DNA of 64,000 nt from Candidatus Sulfopaludibacter sp. (GTDB taxonomy: Bacteria; Acidobacteriota; Terriglobia; Bryobacterales; Bryobacteraceae), in contig JARLGM010000003.1 of the NCBI GenBank assembly GCA_031292755.1, forward strand, positions 61,682 to 125,681, written 5' to 3'. The translations under genes were made by a program, and so were the position numbers. The stretch's first letter is position 1, and each line of letters starts with the position of its first letter. Shown one piece after another: positions 16,629-24,937 of the stretch. A model generated the notes under the pieces. It was given only the letters and a program-made list of their open reading frames with translations. It did no database searches and was not told the DNA's origin.

Positions 16629-18229
16629 GCCGCGGTCTCCCGGGCGGCCGGCGCGAGGATGCGCTTCATGCCGTCGCTGTGCTCGCGCAGTTCTTCTACC
16701 TGCCGGCGCGAGACTTCGTGCTGCCCGTACCAGGCGCGTTCGAAGCCGGCCACATTGCCGGAGAACAATTCGCGCGCCTCGGGAAATGGGCGGGCGCGGC
16801 GGCGCAGTTCCAACTCGAATTCGCGATTGGTCTTGGCGGCGTCGAGCGACAGGAACTCCAGGCGGCCGAGCCACGCCAGGTTCGCCAGGAAGAAGGCACG
16901 CAGGGCCAGACGCAGTTTCTCTTCGCGCAGACACTCTGCGGCAAGCTCCAGCCACGCCTCTTCCGGCAGACGGCCGGCGGAGAGCCCTTCTTCTTCCAGG
17001 CGCACCACTGGGACCGGTTCCGCCTGCGCGGAGTGCGCCCGGCGGCGCTGGAACAAACGGCGCCGGTAAATGGCCCACGCCAGCACCGCGAGAATGATGG
17101 CCATCAGAACGTAGAGGCTCCAGTGGAGCCCGGTGGAAGGAAGCGGGCCGCCCTGCGGATTCGGCTGCACGCCGAGACGGTCGAAAATCCATTCCAGGAC
17201 CTTCATGATGAGCCTGCCGAGTTCTTTCAACCCGTTCTTCAGGCCGTTGACCATGCGGTCGGTGATGGTGACGATCCAAGGCGTCGGGCCAGTAGTTTTG
17301 GCGGCGGGCGGCGGAATGCGCCAGGCGTAGCCGGGGGCCTGCATGGCGTGCCGGACGCTCTGTTGCAGATCGACGGCAGACACCGCGTCGGCCGCGCGCG
17401 CGCAGAACACGCCGGCGGCGAGCAAAAGCGCGGCGGTAGGAATCGGCGCACGCAACAGGCGCAAGCCCACACGAATGTCCTCGCCCGTCTCGCGGGATTC
17501 ACCGTAGAAACAACGTACGCAGTAGACCGCTTGCACAAACGGATCGAAAGCCAGCCAGGTTAGCACCAGCACGACCACGAAGAACAGGGGATTCTGGAAG
17601 AAATACTGGCCGCTGCGGCTCAAGGCGGATTCGTACCCGGTCAGAATGCGGACCAGTTGGGGCAGCATCGCCACCGTCAAAGTAATGTTGGCGAATACGG
17701 CTAACAGCAGCAGCAGGAGCAGCGGCAACAGCTTCCATGTCTGGCCGAAATCCAGGCTGGCGAGGCGGCGCGCGTGTTGCACGATCTGGCGCGGGTCCAG
17801 GTCCGGACGATCGCCGAGCGCGGCGGCAGAGCGGTAGAAGGCGACCACACGAGCGAACGGGAAGAGTACGAGAAGTCCGATGAAAAGCGCCAGCGGCTTG
17901 GTGGCGGCGAGAGATGCCTGGAGGGCGGTGAAACGCCAGGCGCGGGCGAAAGTCCAGGGCACCGCGGGCGCGCCGCTCAGGTGCCGCATCAAACGCCCGG
18001 CGAACACGGCGCGCCGGCAGTGCATCCACACCAGCAGCAGCGCCAGTGCCAGAGATCCGCCGACGCATTGGACATCGGTGGCGATCCCGCCGGTCACGCT
18101 GTTCCAGCAGACCAGAAACGCCACGGCCAAGGGAACGCTGCCGGTCCAGTGGCGGACCAGGGAAGTGAAGCCCGCTTCGCGCAGCAGGTGGACGGCTTCT
18201 TCCAGCAGGGAGAGAGCGTCAGATTGCAT
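16625..18229 (-). CDS. Multi-pass membrane protein with C-terminal DUF4129
   Basis: A 534-residue protein from the ATG at 18229, sharing bases with the upstream stop (TAATG). The N-terminal half has about six hydrophobic helices, including LLLLLLLAVFANITLTVAML and FFVVVLVLTWLAF. A periplasmic segment with LGRLIMKVLEWIFDRLGV follows, then another membrane helix (LYVLMAIILAVLAWAIY). The cytoplasmic C-terminal domain shows the DUF4129 signature: WLELAAECLREEKLRLALRA, then RRARPFPEARELFSGN and FERAWYGQHEVS. DUF4129 proteins are regular partners of MoxR ATPases, in transglutaminase-type or envelope operons. The function here is unknown. Confidence 0.8.
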   Translation of the reverse strand: MQSDALSLLEEAVHLLREAGFTSLVRHWTGSVPLAVAFLVCWNSVTGGIATDVQCVGGSLALALLLVWMHCRRAVFAGRLMRHLSGAPAVPWTFARAWRFTALQASLAATKPLALFIGLLVLFPFARVVAFYRSAAALGDRPDLDPRQIVQHARRLASLDFGQTWKLLPLLLLLLLAVFANITLTVAMLPQLVRILTGYESALSRSGQYFFQNPLFFVVVLVLTWLAFDPFVQAVYCVRCFYGESRETGEDIRVGLRLLRAPIPTAALLLAAGVFCARAADAVSAVDLQQSVRHAMQAPGYAWRIPPPAAKTTGPTPWIVTITDRMVNGLKNGLKELGRLIMKVLEWIFDRLGVQPNPQGGPLPSTGLHWSLYVLMAIILAVLAWAIYRRRLFQRRRAHSAQAEPVPVVRLEEEGLSAGRLPEEAWLELAAECLREEKLRLALRAFFLANLAWLGRLEFLSLDAAKTNREFELELRRRARPFPEARELFSGNVAGFERAWYGQHEVSRRQVEELREHSDGMKRILAPAARETAA

Positions 18230-18516
18230 TACCCCCGCCCCGCAAGAGCCAGAATGCCCTCCCCCGCGCCGAAGAAGAGCAGCCAGGCAAGAACGACTCC
18301 GCCGAACAGCATAGCTGCCGCCAGCAGATTCCGGCGGCCCTGAGTCCGCGGCTCTGTTTGGCGCGCCAGCCGTGCCAGGCAGGCGGCGCAGAGCAGGCGC
18401 CGGTGGTGCTCGGTGACGCACTCGCGGCAAAAAGAGCGGCCGCATTCGGGGCAGCGGCACACGGCTTCCCGGCCTTCGTGATTCCAGCAGCGTTGATGAA
18501 GGGCAGCAGCCGTCAT
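18229..18516 (-). CDS. Small B-box-like zinc-finger membrane protein
   Basis: A 95-residue protein. The ATG at 18516 overlaps the preceding stop (ATGA). The N-terminal half has Cys/His spacing like a B-box cross-brace finger: CWNHEG, CRCPECGRSFCREC, then HH and CAAC. A single transmembrane helix (LLAAAMLFGGVVLAWLLFF) and a short tail follow. The finger should be cytoplasmic. It is related in pattern to the finger in the 19475-20053 gene, suggesting duplication within the operon. Bacterial B-box-like fingers are poorly characterised; binding of a partner protein is a guess. Confidence 0.72.
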   Translation of the reverse strand: MTAAALHQRCWNHEGREAVCRCPECGRSFCRECVTEHHRRLLCAACLARLARQTEPRTQGRRNLLAAAMLFGGVVLAWLLFFGAGEGILALAGRG

Positions 18517-19478
18517 TGGGGTCTCTTGTGCAGGAAGATGATGCCCGCTCCTACAAGCCCCAGTATGAGGCAAACGCCGGCGCCGATGCCGCGCGTCAGT
18601 GCGTCGCCGGCATAGAAAGTGGGGATCCTCAGGTCGGCATTCGGCTGTTTGGCGGCCGCGCTAAAACTGAAAATCATCTGCCTGACATAATACATGGCGC
18701 CCACGGCCACCAGGTTCGCGATGGCCAGTCTCTGCATGGGACGGCGGAGCAGACCGCGATGGTACTCGACAAACAGAATCACAGTTTCGGCGAGCAGGGC
18801 GAGACCAAAGAAAATCTGCGTCCAACTGGCGGCCGCGGTATTCGAATGGAGCACCAGCAGGTTGGCGAGGGCATTGGCCCACAGCGTGGCAACGAAGATG
18901 CCGGCAGCCGCGGTATGGACGCGCGCATCCGGGTGCAGCACGTCCCGGTCCGGCGGCACAATCGCGGATTGCGCGGAAGGGCCGGGAGTCAGCGCTTCGG
19001 CGGACTCGGCCCAATCGTCCGGCAGAGCGCCCTGCACTTCAGCGATGCGCGGCGTGACCTGGTCGAGGAACTTCCGGGCGGTCCAGATGCGATCGATGGA
19101 GGGCAGCTCTTCGCGGCTGACGGCGGTATAGATGCGGCAGCGGCAGCTCCAGCGGGCGGAAATCAGAACCCACGCCAGCAACAGCGCCGCGGCGAGACCC
19201 CACAAAATCCACGTAGCGTGCGGCCGCAGATTGACAGCGGCCAGGTACGCGGCGAGCCAGAGAAGGGCGACCGTCAGATCGCGCGTGGACAAGTGAAAGC
19301 GCGGTGCCCGCGCCACCACGATGGCCTGCACATCGCGAAAGTGAAAACGCTTATATTCTTCGCGAATCCGAAGGGACTTGACCGAGAGCAGGTGGTCGGG
19401 CCCCATCCACAGCGAGGCGCCTTTGAACAAGCCGCGCCGGCGGCCGGGCAATTTGCGATAGCGGTCGCCGTTGGTCAT
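18513..19478 (-). CDS. Membrane protein of unknown function in MoxR operon
   Basis: A 321-residue protein from the ATG at 19478, overlapping the upstream stop (ATGA). The first 60 residues (LSVKSLRIREEYKRFHFRDV) read like a PH-like or bPH2 beta domain next to the membrane. A helical hairpin follows (LTVALLWLAAYLAAV and WILWGLAAALLLAWVLI). A soluble stretch with EELPSIDRIWTARKFLDQV comes next, then four more hydrophobic helices. No catalytic motif is visible and I do not recognise a named family. Position in the operon suggests it is a structural part of the same membrane assembly. Confidence 0.68.
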   Translation of the reverse strand: MTNGDRYRKLPGRRRGLFKGASLWMGPDHLLSVKSLRIREEYKRFHFRDVQAIVVARAPRFHLSTRDLTVALLWLAAYLAAVNLRPHATWILWGLAAALLLAWVLISARWSCRCRIYTAVSREELPSIDRIWTARKFLDQVTPRIAEVQGALPDDWAESAEALTPGPSAQSAIVPPDRDVLHPDARVHTAAAGIFVATLWANALANLLVLHSNTAAASWTQIFFGLALLAETVILFVEYHRGLLRRPMQRLAIANLVAVGAMYYVRQMIFSFSAAAKQPNADLRIPTFYAGDALTRGIGAGVCLILGLVGAGIIFLHKRPQ

Positions 19479-20053
19479 GAATTCCCCATTTTGGAGCGCG
19501 CCACAAAATACAGAATGCCCCAGATCCACGCGCCGAGTTCGCCCAGTCCGATGGCGATGGCCACCACGAATCGCCAGCGAAAGCGGCGCACCAGACTCAA
19601 GGGCCGACGCCACTTCATGAGCGAGAAGACCACGGTGGCCGGGCCTGTGAGCGCCGTCAGCGGCCAGAAGACCAGCGACGCCAGCGGCAGGATGAGCGCC
19701 ACCGAATCGTACAAGATGCGGGACGTATCGGTGTTGACGGCGTTGGCCGGTCCGCTGCCCGCGGCCACACAGGAAGGGCAGCAGGTATCCGCGCCAAACT
19801 GGATGGCGCAGAGCTGGCACACAAAGCGCCCGCACTGCCGGCAGGAGGCCACGGCTCGTTTGCCGGGATGATCGAAGCAGGCGGCTTCCCCTTCCGCGGC
19901 GGCATCGGGGCGCACGGGCCGTTCCGCCGCCAGCAACGCGGGAAAGACGCGTACGCGATTCGGCGAGCCGCAACCCGTACATACCGCGCGATCGCCGGAG
20001 ACAAGCTCCCACTGGGGCAGCGGCGTTTGGCAGCGGGCGCAGGGCAGGGGCAT
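19475..20053 (-). CDS. Double zinc-finger (zinc ribbon plus B-box-like) membrane protein
   Basis: A 192-residue protein. An N-terminal zinc ribbon uses CARC near residue 5 and CTGC near residue 25. A B-box-like finger follows at about residues 57-97: CFDH, CRQCGRFVCQLC, then CCPSC. Two to three transmembrane helices complete the protein (LILPLASLVFWPLTALTG; FVVAIAIGLGELGAWIWGIL). The stop overlaps the next ATG. Together with the small finger protein and the RDD protein it gives the operon three membrane-tethered zinc modules facing the cytoplasm, an unusual concentration. The role is unknown. Confidence 0.72.
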   Translation of the reverse strand: MPLPCARCQTPLPQWELVSGDRAVCTGCGSPNRVRVFPALLAAERPVRPDAAAEGEAACFDHPGKRAVASCRQCGRFVCQLCAIQFGADTCCPSCVAAGSGPANAVNTDTSRILYDSVALILPLASLVFWPLTALTGPATVVFSLMKWRRPLSLVRRFRWRFVVAIAIGLGELGAWIWGILYFVARSKMGNS

Positions 20054-20076
20054 CGGTCCGGGTCAGGCTGGCGCGG

Positions 20077-20679
20077 TCAGCTCCGGGTCCGAATTACCCT
20101 GGTGTCGCAGATCATGTCGTGCAGAGCCTTCTTTTCGGAATCGAAGCCGGCCATGATGTAGCCGATATAGAGAATAATACCGCTGAGCATCTTGCCGAAG
20201 TAACGGCCCACCGCGCGCCCCAGGTCGATCGGGCCGCCGTTGGGCCGCACCACTTTGAGACTCAGGGCCATTTTTCCGGGTGTGGCGCCGAACTTGTAAA
20301 CGAAGAACGATTCGTAGGCGCAACCGATTGCGATACTCACCACGGAGAGCACTCCCAACATGCCGAGCATCGGGGCAATCATCAGTTCCGGACGGGTTCC
20401 GGGGTCGAAATGGGGAAAGCTGATAAAGCTGCCCAGGATAGCGAACTGAACGATGCCCATCGCCACCGCGAGGATGATGGCGTCGATCATGTAGGCCACG
20501 AAGCGGATCCAGAAGCCGGCATAGGAGATCGCCGCCACGGGCGCCACCCCCTCCCGCAACTTCTGGGTGTAGGCGTCTTTGCAGTAGGGGCAAATGAGGC
20601 GATCGCCGAAATGCGCCAGTTCGTCGGCGGGCGTGGCGCGGCCGCATTCCGAGCAATATCGAGTAGCTTCGGGTGCCAT
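20077..20679 (-). CDS. RDD family membrane protein with N-terminal zinc ribbon
   Basis: A 200-residue protein from the ATG at 20679. The N-terminus has a CSEC ... CPYC zinc ribbon (residues 9-12 and 30-33). An RDD domain follows: FWIRFVAYMIDAIILAV carries the conserved Arg and Asp, GATPGKMALSLKVV is the typical loop, and GRAVGRYFGKMLSG the third-helix region. RDD proteins are small transport or channel-like membrane proteins; some are proposed to exchange Na+ for H+. It is the first gene of the seven-gene operon that ends with moxR, 23 bases before the next gene. The operon promoter should lie in 20680-20804, shared with the divergent lacI-type gene. Confidence 0.8.
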   Translation of the reverse strand: MAPEATRYCSECGRATPADELAHFGDRLICPYCKDAYTQKLREGVAPVAAISYAGFWIRFVAYMIDAIILAVAMGIVQFAILGSFISFPHFDPGTRPELMIAPMLGMLGVLSVVSIAIGCAYESFFVYKFGATPGKMALSLKVVRPNGGPIDLGRAVGRYFGKMLSGIILYIGYIMAGFDSEKKALHDMICDTRVIRTRS

Positions 20680-20804
20680 ATGATTGAGCAGATTGTACCA
20701 ACTTGTAGGATGGCGCGCTCTGGCGCAACCGCTTACATCATCGACACAGGGTACCAATTTCAGTACCATAGACAACGAGGCCGCCACTTGGGCTCCGCAT
20801 CCCC

Positions 20805-21821
20805 ATGCCAAATATTCCCACCGCGCCGGTTCGCCTGAAAGATATCGCCAAAGATCTCAACGTGTCTGTCATGACCGTGTCCAAGGTGGTGCGCAATTGC
20901 GCCGATGTGGGCGCGGAGACGCGCAGCCGGGTGCTGGCGCGCATCAAGGAACTGAACTATCAGCCGAACTGGGTGGCCCGCAGCCTGGCCGCGCGGCGCA
21001 CGTTCATGATCGGGGTGATTGTGCCCGACCTGATGCATTCGTTCTTCGCCGAAATTGCCAAAGGCATCGGCACGTCGATCCGGCCCCTGGGTTATGACGT
21101 GGTGATCTGTAACTCGGAAGAAGATTCGGTGCTGGAGGCGAGCGAGATCGACCGGCTTTTGGGACGGCAGGTGGACGGGCTGATTCTGGCGTCGGCGCAG
21201 TCTCCTTCCGCGGCCGATGTATTCGACCGCATTGAGGCGCGCGGTGTGCCTTATGTCCTGATCGACCGGCGGTTTCCCGAGCGCCAGGCCTCGTACGTGG
21301 GGGCGGACGATGAGGCCATCGGAAAACTGGCGACAGACCACCTGATCGAGCGCGGCTGCCGGAGAATTGCGCACATCGCCGGGCCGCAGCCGAATCCCGG
21401 CAGCGGCCGGCTGAAGGGATACCGGGCGGCCCTGGCAGCGGCGGGAATTCCGGTGAACGAATCGTACATTCTGCCGGCCACCGACGACGCCAGCGGCTAT
21501 GAAGCCACCCGGCGACTGCTGTCGCTGGAGCCGCGGCCGGATGCGATCTTCGGATACAACGATCCGACGGCGGCGGGCGCGATGAAGGCAATTCTGGAAG
21601 CGGGCATCCGTATTCCGGAGGAGATCAAGGTGATTGGCGCGGGCAATGTCCATTATTCGGACTTACTCCGCGTGCCGCTCTCCACGGTGGATCAGGCCAG
21701 CACCAGAATCGGCCAGCAGGCCGCGGAGATTCTGGTGAAGGCCATCGGGGCGAAACGGAAGAAGCCGGTGACCACGCTGTGGATCGAGCCCACCCTGGTA
21801 GCGCGGGAATCGACAAGATAA
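20805..21821 (+). CDS. LacI-family transcriptional regulator
   Basis: A 338-residue protein. The N-terminal helix-turn-helix reads VRLKDIAKDLNVSVMTVSKV and is followed by the hinge helix region NWVARSLAARRT. The effector domain is of the periplasmic-binding fold (IGVIVPDLMHSFFAEIAKGI; GCRRIAHIAGPQP; DAIFGYNDPTAAGAMKA). LacI proteins repress or activate sugar-utilisation genes in response to a carbohydrate ligand. No transport or catabolic operon is adjacent. It is divergent from the RDD-moxR operon with only 125 bases between starts, so it may act there or at a distance. The ligand is unknown. Confidence 0.9.
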   Translation: MPNIPTAPVRLKDIAKDLNVSVMTVSKVVRNCADVGAETRSRVLARIKELNYQPNWVARSLAARRTFMIGVIVPDLMHSFFAEIAKGIGTSIRPLGYDVVICNSEEDSVLEASEIDRLLGRQVDGLILASAQSPSAADVFDRIEARGVPYVLIDRRFPERQASYVGADDEAIGKLATDHLIERGCRRIAHIAGPQPNPGSGRLKGYRAALAAAGIPVNESYILPATDDASGYEATRRLLSLEPRPDAIFGYNDPTAAGAMKAILEAGIRIPEEIKVIGAGNVHYSDLLRVPLSTVDQASTRIGQQAAEILVKAIGAKRKKPVTTLWIEPTLVARESTR

Positions 21822-21843
21822 GAACAGCGATTGCTTTCACCTC

Positions 21844-22671
21844 CTAATCGAACGCATCCAGTTTGTCGGTGATGCGCGCTTTCATGGTGACCGGGTCGGG
21901 ATCGAAACGATATTGCGCCTCGTGGGGGAGCAGGGCCCGGATCTCCTGCATGGTGTGAGGCGGCGCGGCCACGTCGAAGCCGAGCACGCCGGTCAGCAGC
22001 ACGCCGGTTTGGACCAGCTTTTCCAGATCGACAGCGGCCGGGGCCGGCGGATTGTGATGGGTGGCGGCCACCCGTTTCACTTCCTCGGGGAGCCCCCACT
22101 TGGCGGCCAGCCACGCGCCGGCCTGGCAGTGATCGATACCAAACACCTGCCGCTCCTGCTCTAGCGGATCACTGCCGGCTACCGGCTTGGTGAGAAGTTC
22201 CGAGTAGCGGCGCGGGTGCACCACGAACAGGCCCAGGCGGCCGATATCGGCGAGCAGTCCGGTGGTATAGGCGCGGTCGTCACGGCCTTCCGACGCGGAA
22301 CACGCGATGGATAGCTCTTCACACACGATGGCGCAGGCCAGGCTGTGACGCCAGATGCCGCGTAGCAGATCCATCCGCATGGCGGTGCGGAAGAAAGACT
22401 TCATGGACGCCGCGAGGACGAAGCGGCGGGTTTCGTCGAACCCCAGGAATACCAGGGCCTGCTGAATGCCGCTGATGCGCGACGGTACGGCGTAAAGCGG
22501 CGAATTGACGATGCGGAGCAATTCGGACGACAGGGCGGCATCGGCGCGGATCAGCCCCGCGATCTCGGCCATGCGGGCATCGTCGCGCGACAACACGCGC
22601 AATACCTTGGTGGCAATCCCGGGAAACTGCGGGAGTTGCTCCAGATCTTGAAAATGATCGTCGGGGAGCAT
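21844..22671 (-). CDS. HDOD domain protein
   Basis: A 275-residue protein almost entirely made of an HDOD domain: LPQFPGIATKVLRVLSRDDA, then SSELLRIVNSPLYAVPSRIS, IQQALVFLGFDETRRFVLAA and a C-terminal AGAWLAAKWGLPEEVKRVAA. HDOD is a metal-free or degenerate relative of HD phosphohydrolases used in signalling scaffolds. There is no attached output domain. It converges on the lacI-type gene with a 22-base gap. It is probably a stand-alone signalling protein, with unknown partners. Confidence 0.85.
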   Translation of the reverse strand: MLPDDHFQDLEQLPQFPGIATKVLRVLSRDDARMAEIAGLIRADAALSSELLRIVNSPLYAVPSRISGIQQALVFLGFDETRRFVLAASMKSFFRTAMRMDLLRGIWRHSLACAIVCEELSIACSASEGRDDRAYTTGLLADIGRLGLFVVHPRRYSELLTKPVAGSDPLEQERQVFGIDHCQAGAWLAAKWGLPEEVKRVAATHHNPPAPAAVDLEKLVQTGVLLTGVLGFDVAAPPHTMQEIRALLPHEAQYRFDPDPVTMKARITDKLDAFD

Positions 22672-22782
22672 GGTTCAGTTGACCTGCACTCTATATCGGC
22701 GGAGAAGGCGGTTAACGGTAGGGTGACTCTGTTCGTCTATCCACCGAACAAGGAGCGGACCCAATGCCGCTTTCCCAATGCG

Positions 22783-22800
22783 CCGCCGCCCTGGCGGCGG
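22783..22800. terminator. GC-rich hairpin downstream of the acyl-CoA ligase-permease operon
   Basis: A 7-bp all-GC stem (CCGCCGC / GCGGCGG) with a CCTG loop lies in the 186-base gap downstream of the thioredoxin-like gene on the minus strand. No T-tract follows, so termination by it alone is doubtful. Nothing else was seen in the gap. Confidence 0.25.
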
Positions 22801-22857
22801 GCGACGGGCTGGGTTCGCGTGTGGAAGCGATCGAACCGCCTGGCCTGCGGGAGCGGG

Positions 22858-23346
22858 CTACGGCGGAAATTGAGGCGTCGTTTCGACTTGCTGGACCTGC
22901 GTCTTCAACTGATCGAAGGCCGAGTCGGTAACGGGTCCGTGGAATTTCCAATGGATGACGCCGGACTTGTCGAGTACCAGGATGTAGGCGTCATCGGGCG
23001 TGGAGAAACCGGCGGCCTGCTTGAGTTCCTTTTCGTTGCGGTAGACCAGGAGGAAATGCTCGCGCTGGTTTTCGGGAGTGCCGCTCTTGATGCCGTGCGA
23101 GGCCATGCCGCGGACGAGGCGCGGAGCGTCTTCCAGCACGGCGATGGAGTAAAGGGGCAACTGGGTTCCGATGCGCTGGGCCCAAGCCTTGGTCTGATTC
23201 TGCGAAGCATGAGTGAATCCCATGACGACGACGGCGGGATGGCCGTTCGGGAATTTCACCTTTTGGTCGAGCAGGTTCTGGCCTTCAATGGCGGGGAACT
23301 GTTGTGCCAGGAGGGGCAGGGCCAGCAGGAACGGGAGCAGCCTCAT
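22858..23346 (-). CDS. Exported thioredoxin-fold-like protein lacking CXXC
   Basis: A 162-residue protein from the ATG at 23346, overlapping the permease stop (ATGA). A signal peptide (MRLLPFLLALPLLAQ) is followed by a thioredoxin-like order of elements: AVVVMGFTHASQNQTKAWAQ, YSIAVLEDAPRLVRGM, FLLVYRNEKEL and DAYILVLDKSGVIHWKFHG. No CXXC pair is present, so redox activity is unlikely. It may be a structural or chaperone member of the AhpC/SCO-like superfamily. It is the last gene of the operon with the acyl-CoA ligase and lactate permease. Confidence 0.65.
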   Translation of the reverse strand: MRLLPFLLALPLLAQQFPAIEGQNLLDQKVKFPNGHPAVVVMGFTHASQNQTKAWAQRIGTQLPLYSIAVLEDAPRLVRGMASHGIKSGTPENQREHFLLVYRNEKELKQAAGFSTPDDAYILVLDKSGVIHWKFHGPVTDSAFDQLKTQVQQVETTPQFPP

Positions 23347-24932
23347 GGCGCCCATCCCGGCATCACGTAGGCGTAGAACACCACGATGAGGCCGATGACG
23401 GAGGCGAGGAAGACGCTGTGCTTCAGGGTGAAGCGGAAGAGGAGGGATTCGTCCTCGCGCTTCATGTTGGTGGCGCAGGCGGCTACCGCGATACTGGTGA
23501 GGCTGATCATTTTGCCCATCACGCCGCCGGCGGAATTGGCCGATGCCATGAGCACCGCGTTCATGCCGAGCTTATGGGCCGTCACTACCTGTAGGGTACC
23601 GAATAGGGCGTTGGCGGAGGTATCGCTGCCTGTGAGAAAAACCCCAAGCCATCCCAGGAGCGCGCTGAAGAAAGGGAAAAATACGCCGGTGGCGGCGAAG
23701 GCCAGGCCGAGCGTGGCGGTGGCTCCCGAGTAGTTCATCAGGAAGGCCAGGGCCAGGACGGCGGCCAGCGTCAGTTCGGCGAGGGCCAGTTGGCGGGCGG
23801 TCTGGCCGAGCACTATGACAAACCGGGCCGGGCTCAAGCCAACAACGATCGCGCCTAAAATGGCGGCGAACAGGCAGGCGGTGCCGGAAGCGGAGAGCCA
23901 CGAGAATTTGAAGACGGCGGGATAGGGCGAAGGTTGGGCGACCACCGGCGGCATACGCAGAATGGTGTTGTGCAATCCGGACCAGTTGATGGAGTGAGTG
24001 ACGGCGTCGAGTTGGGTCTGGATGGGTTTGTATCCCCACAGCAGCACGAAGATCACCAGCAGGGCGTAGGGCGCCCAGGCGAGGGCCACCTCTAGTTTAT
24101 CGCCGGAGGACCGGCCGGTAGACCGGCCCCACAGGCGAATCCACAGCAGGAGGGAGAGCATGGATGCGAGTGCGGCCAGAATATCGGTGAGCTGGGCGTT
24201 GACGAAGTTGGAGACCAGGAACTGCGTGCCGGCGAAGGTGACGCCGCACAGGGCGGCGGCGGGCAGCACGCTGCGCAGGCCTTTCCAGCCGGACATGACG
24301 AGAATCAGGTAGGCCGGCACGAAGAGGGAGACGGGCGCGCAGATGCGGCCGACGCCGGCGCTGAGACGGTCGAGTGGCAGTCCGGTGGTGCCGGCGAGGG
24401 TGGTGATGGGGATGGCGATGGAGCCGAAGGCCACGGGCGCGGTATTGGCCAGCAGGCAAATGGCGGCGGCATAGAAGGGGGTGAAGCCCAGGCCGGCGAG
24501 CATGGCGCCGGCGACCGCGACGGGGGTGCCGAATCCGGCGGCACCTTCGACAAAGGCACCGAAGGAGAAAGCGATGAGCAGGGCTTGCAGGTGCCGGTCG
24601 CCGGTGAGATTGCCGATGGAGTTCTTGAGCAGTTCAAACTTGCCGCTCTCCACGGTGATGCGATAGAGCAGGATGGCGGAGAAGACCACCCATCCGATGG
24701 GGAAGAGTCCGAAGGCCGCGCCGTAAGTCACGGCGGCGGTGAGCTGGCCGGTGGGCATGCCATACGCTACGGCGGACACGATGACCGCCGTGGCCAGCCC
24801 GATGAGGGAAGCCAACCAGGCCGGTTTGCGCAGAATGCCGAGCAGGAAGAGCATGGCGAAGATGGGCAGGCCGGCGACCAGCGCCGACCACGCCAGGCTG
24901 CCGGCGATGGGTGTGTAGTTTTGCTGCCACAT
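23343..24932 (-). CDS. lctP: L-lactate permease (LctP family)
   Basis: A 529-residue membrane protein from the ATG at 24932 (MWQQNYTPIAGSLAWSALV), typical of LctP starts. It has about 12-14 hydrophobic helices, with the conserved FSFGAFVEGAAGFGTPVAV, ICLLANTAPVAFGSIAIPI and SDTSANALFGTLQ. LctP imports lactate and glycolate with protons. It follows the acyl-CoA ligase by five bases and overlaps the next gene. Lactate is a classic electron donor for sulfate reducers and also for aerobic heterotrophs, so the gene does not by itself discriminate between lifestyles. Confidence 0.9.
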   Translation of the reverse strand: MWQQNYTPIAGSLAWSALVAGLPIFAMLFLLGILRKPAWLASLIGLATAVIVSAVAYGMPTGQLTAAVTYGAAFGLFPIGWVVFSAILLYRITVESGKFELLKNSIGNLTGDRHLQALLIAFSFGAFVEGAAGFGTPVAVAGAMLAGLGFTPFYAAAICLLANTAPVAFGSIAIPITTLAGTTGLPLDRLSAGVGRICAPVSLFVPAYLILVMSGWKGLRSVLPAAALCGVTFAGTQFLVSNFVNAQLTDILAALASMLSLLLWIRLWGRSTGRSSGDKLEVALAWAPYALLVIFVLLWGYKPIQTQLDAVTHSINWSGLHNTILRMPPVVAQPSPYPAVFKFSWLSASGTACLFAAILGAIVVGLSPARFVIVLGQTARQLALAELTLAAVLALAFLMNYSGATATLGLAFAATGVFFPFFSALLGWLGVFLTGSDTSANALFGTLQVVTAHKLGMNAVLMASANSAGGVMGKMISLTSIAVAACATNMKREDESLLFRFTLKHSVFLASVIGLIVVFYAYVMPGWAP

Positions 24933-24937
24933 GGAGT

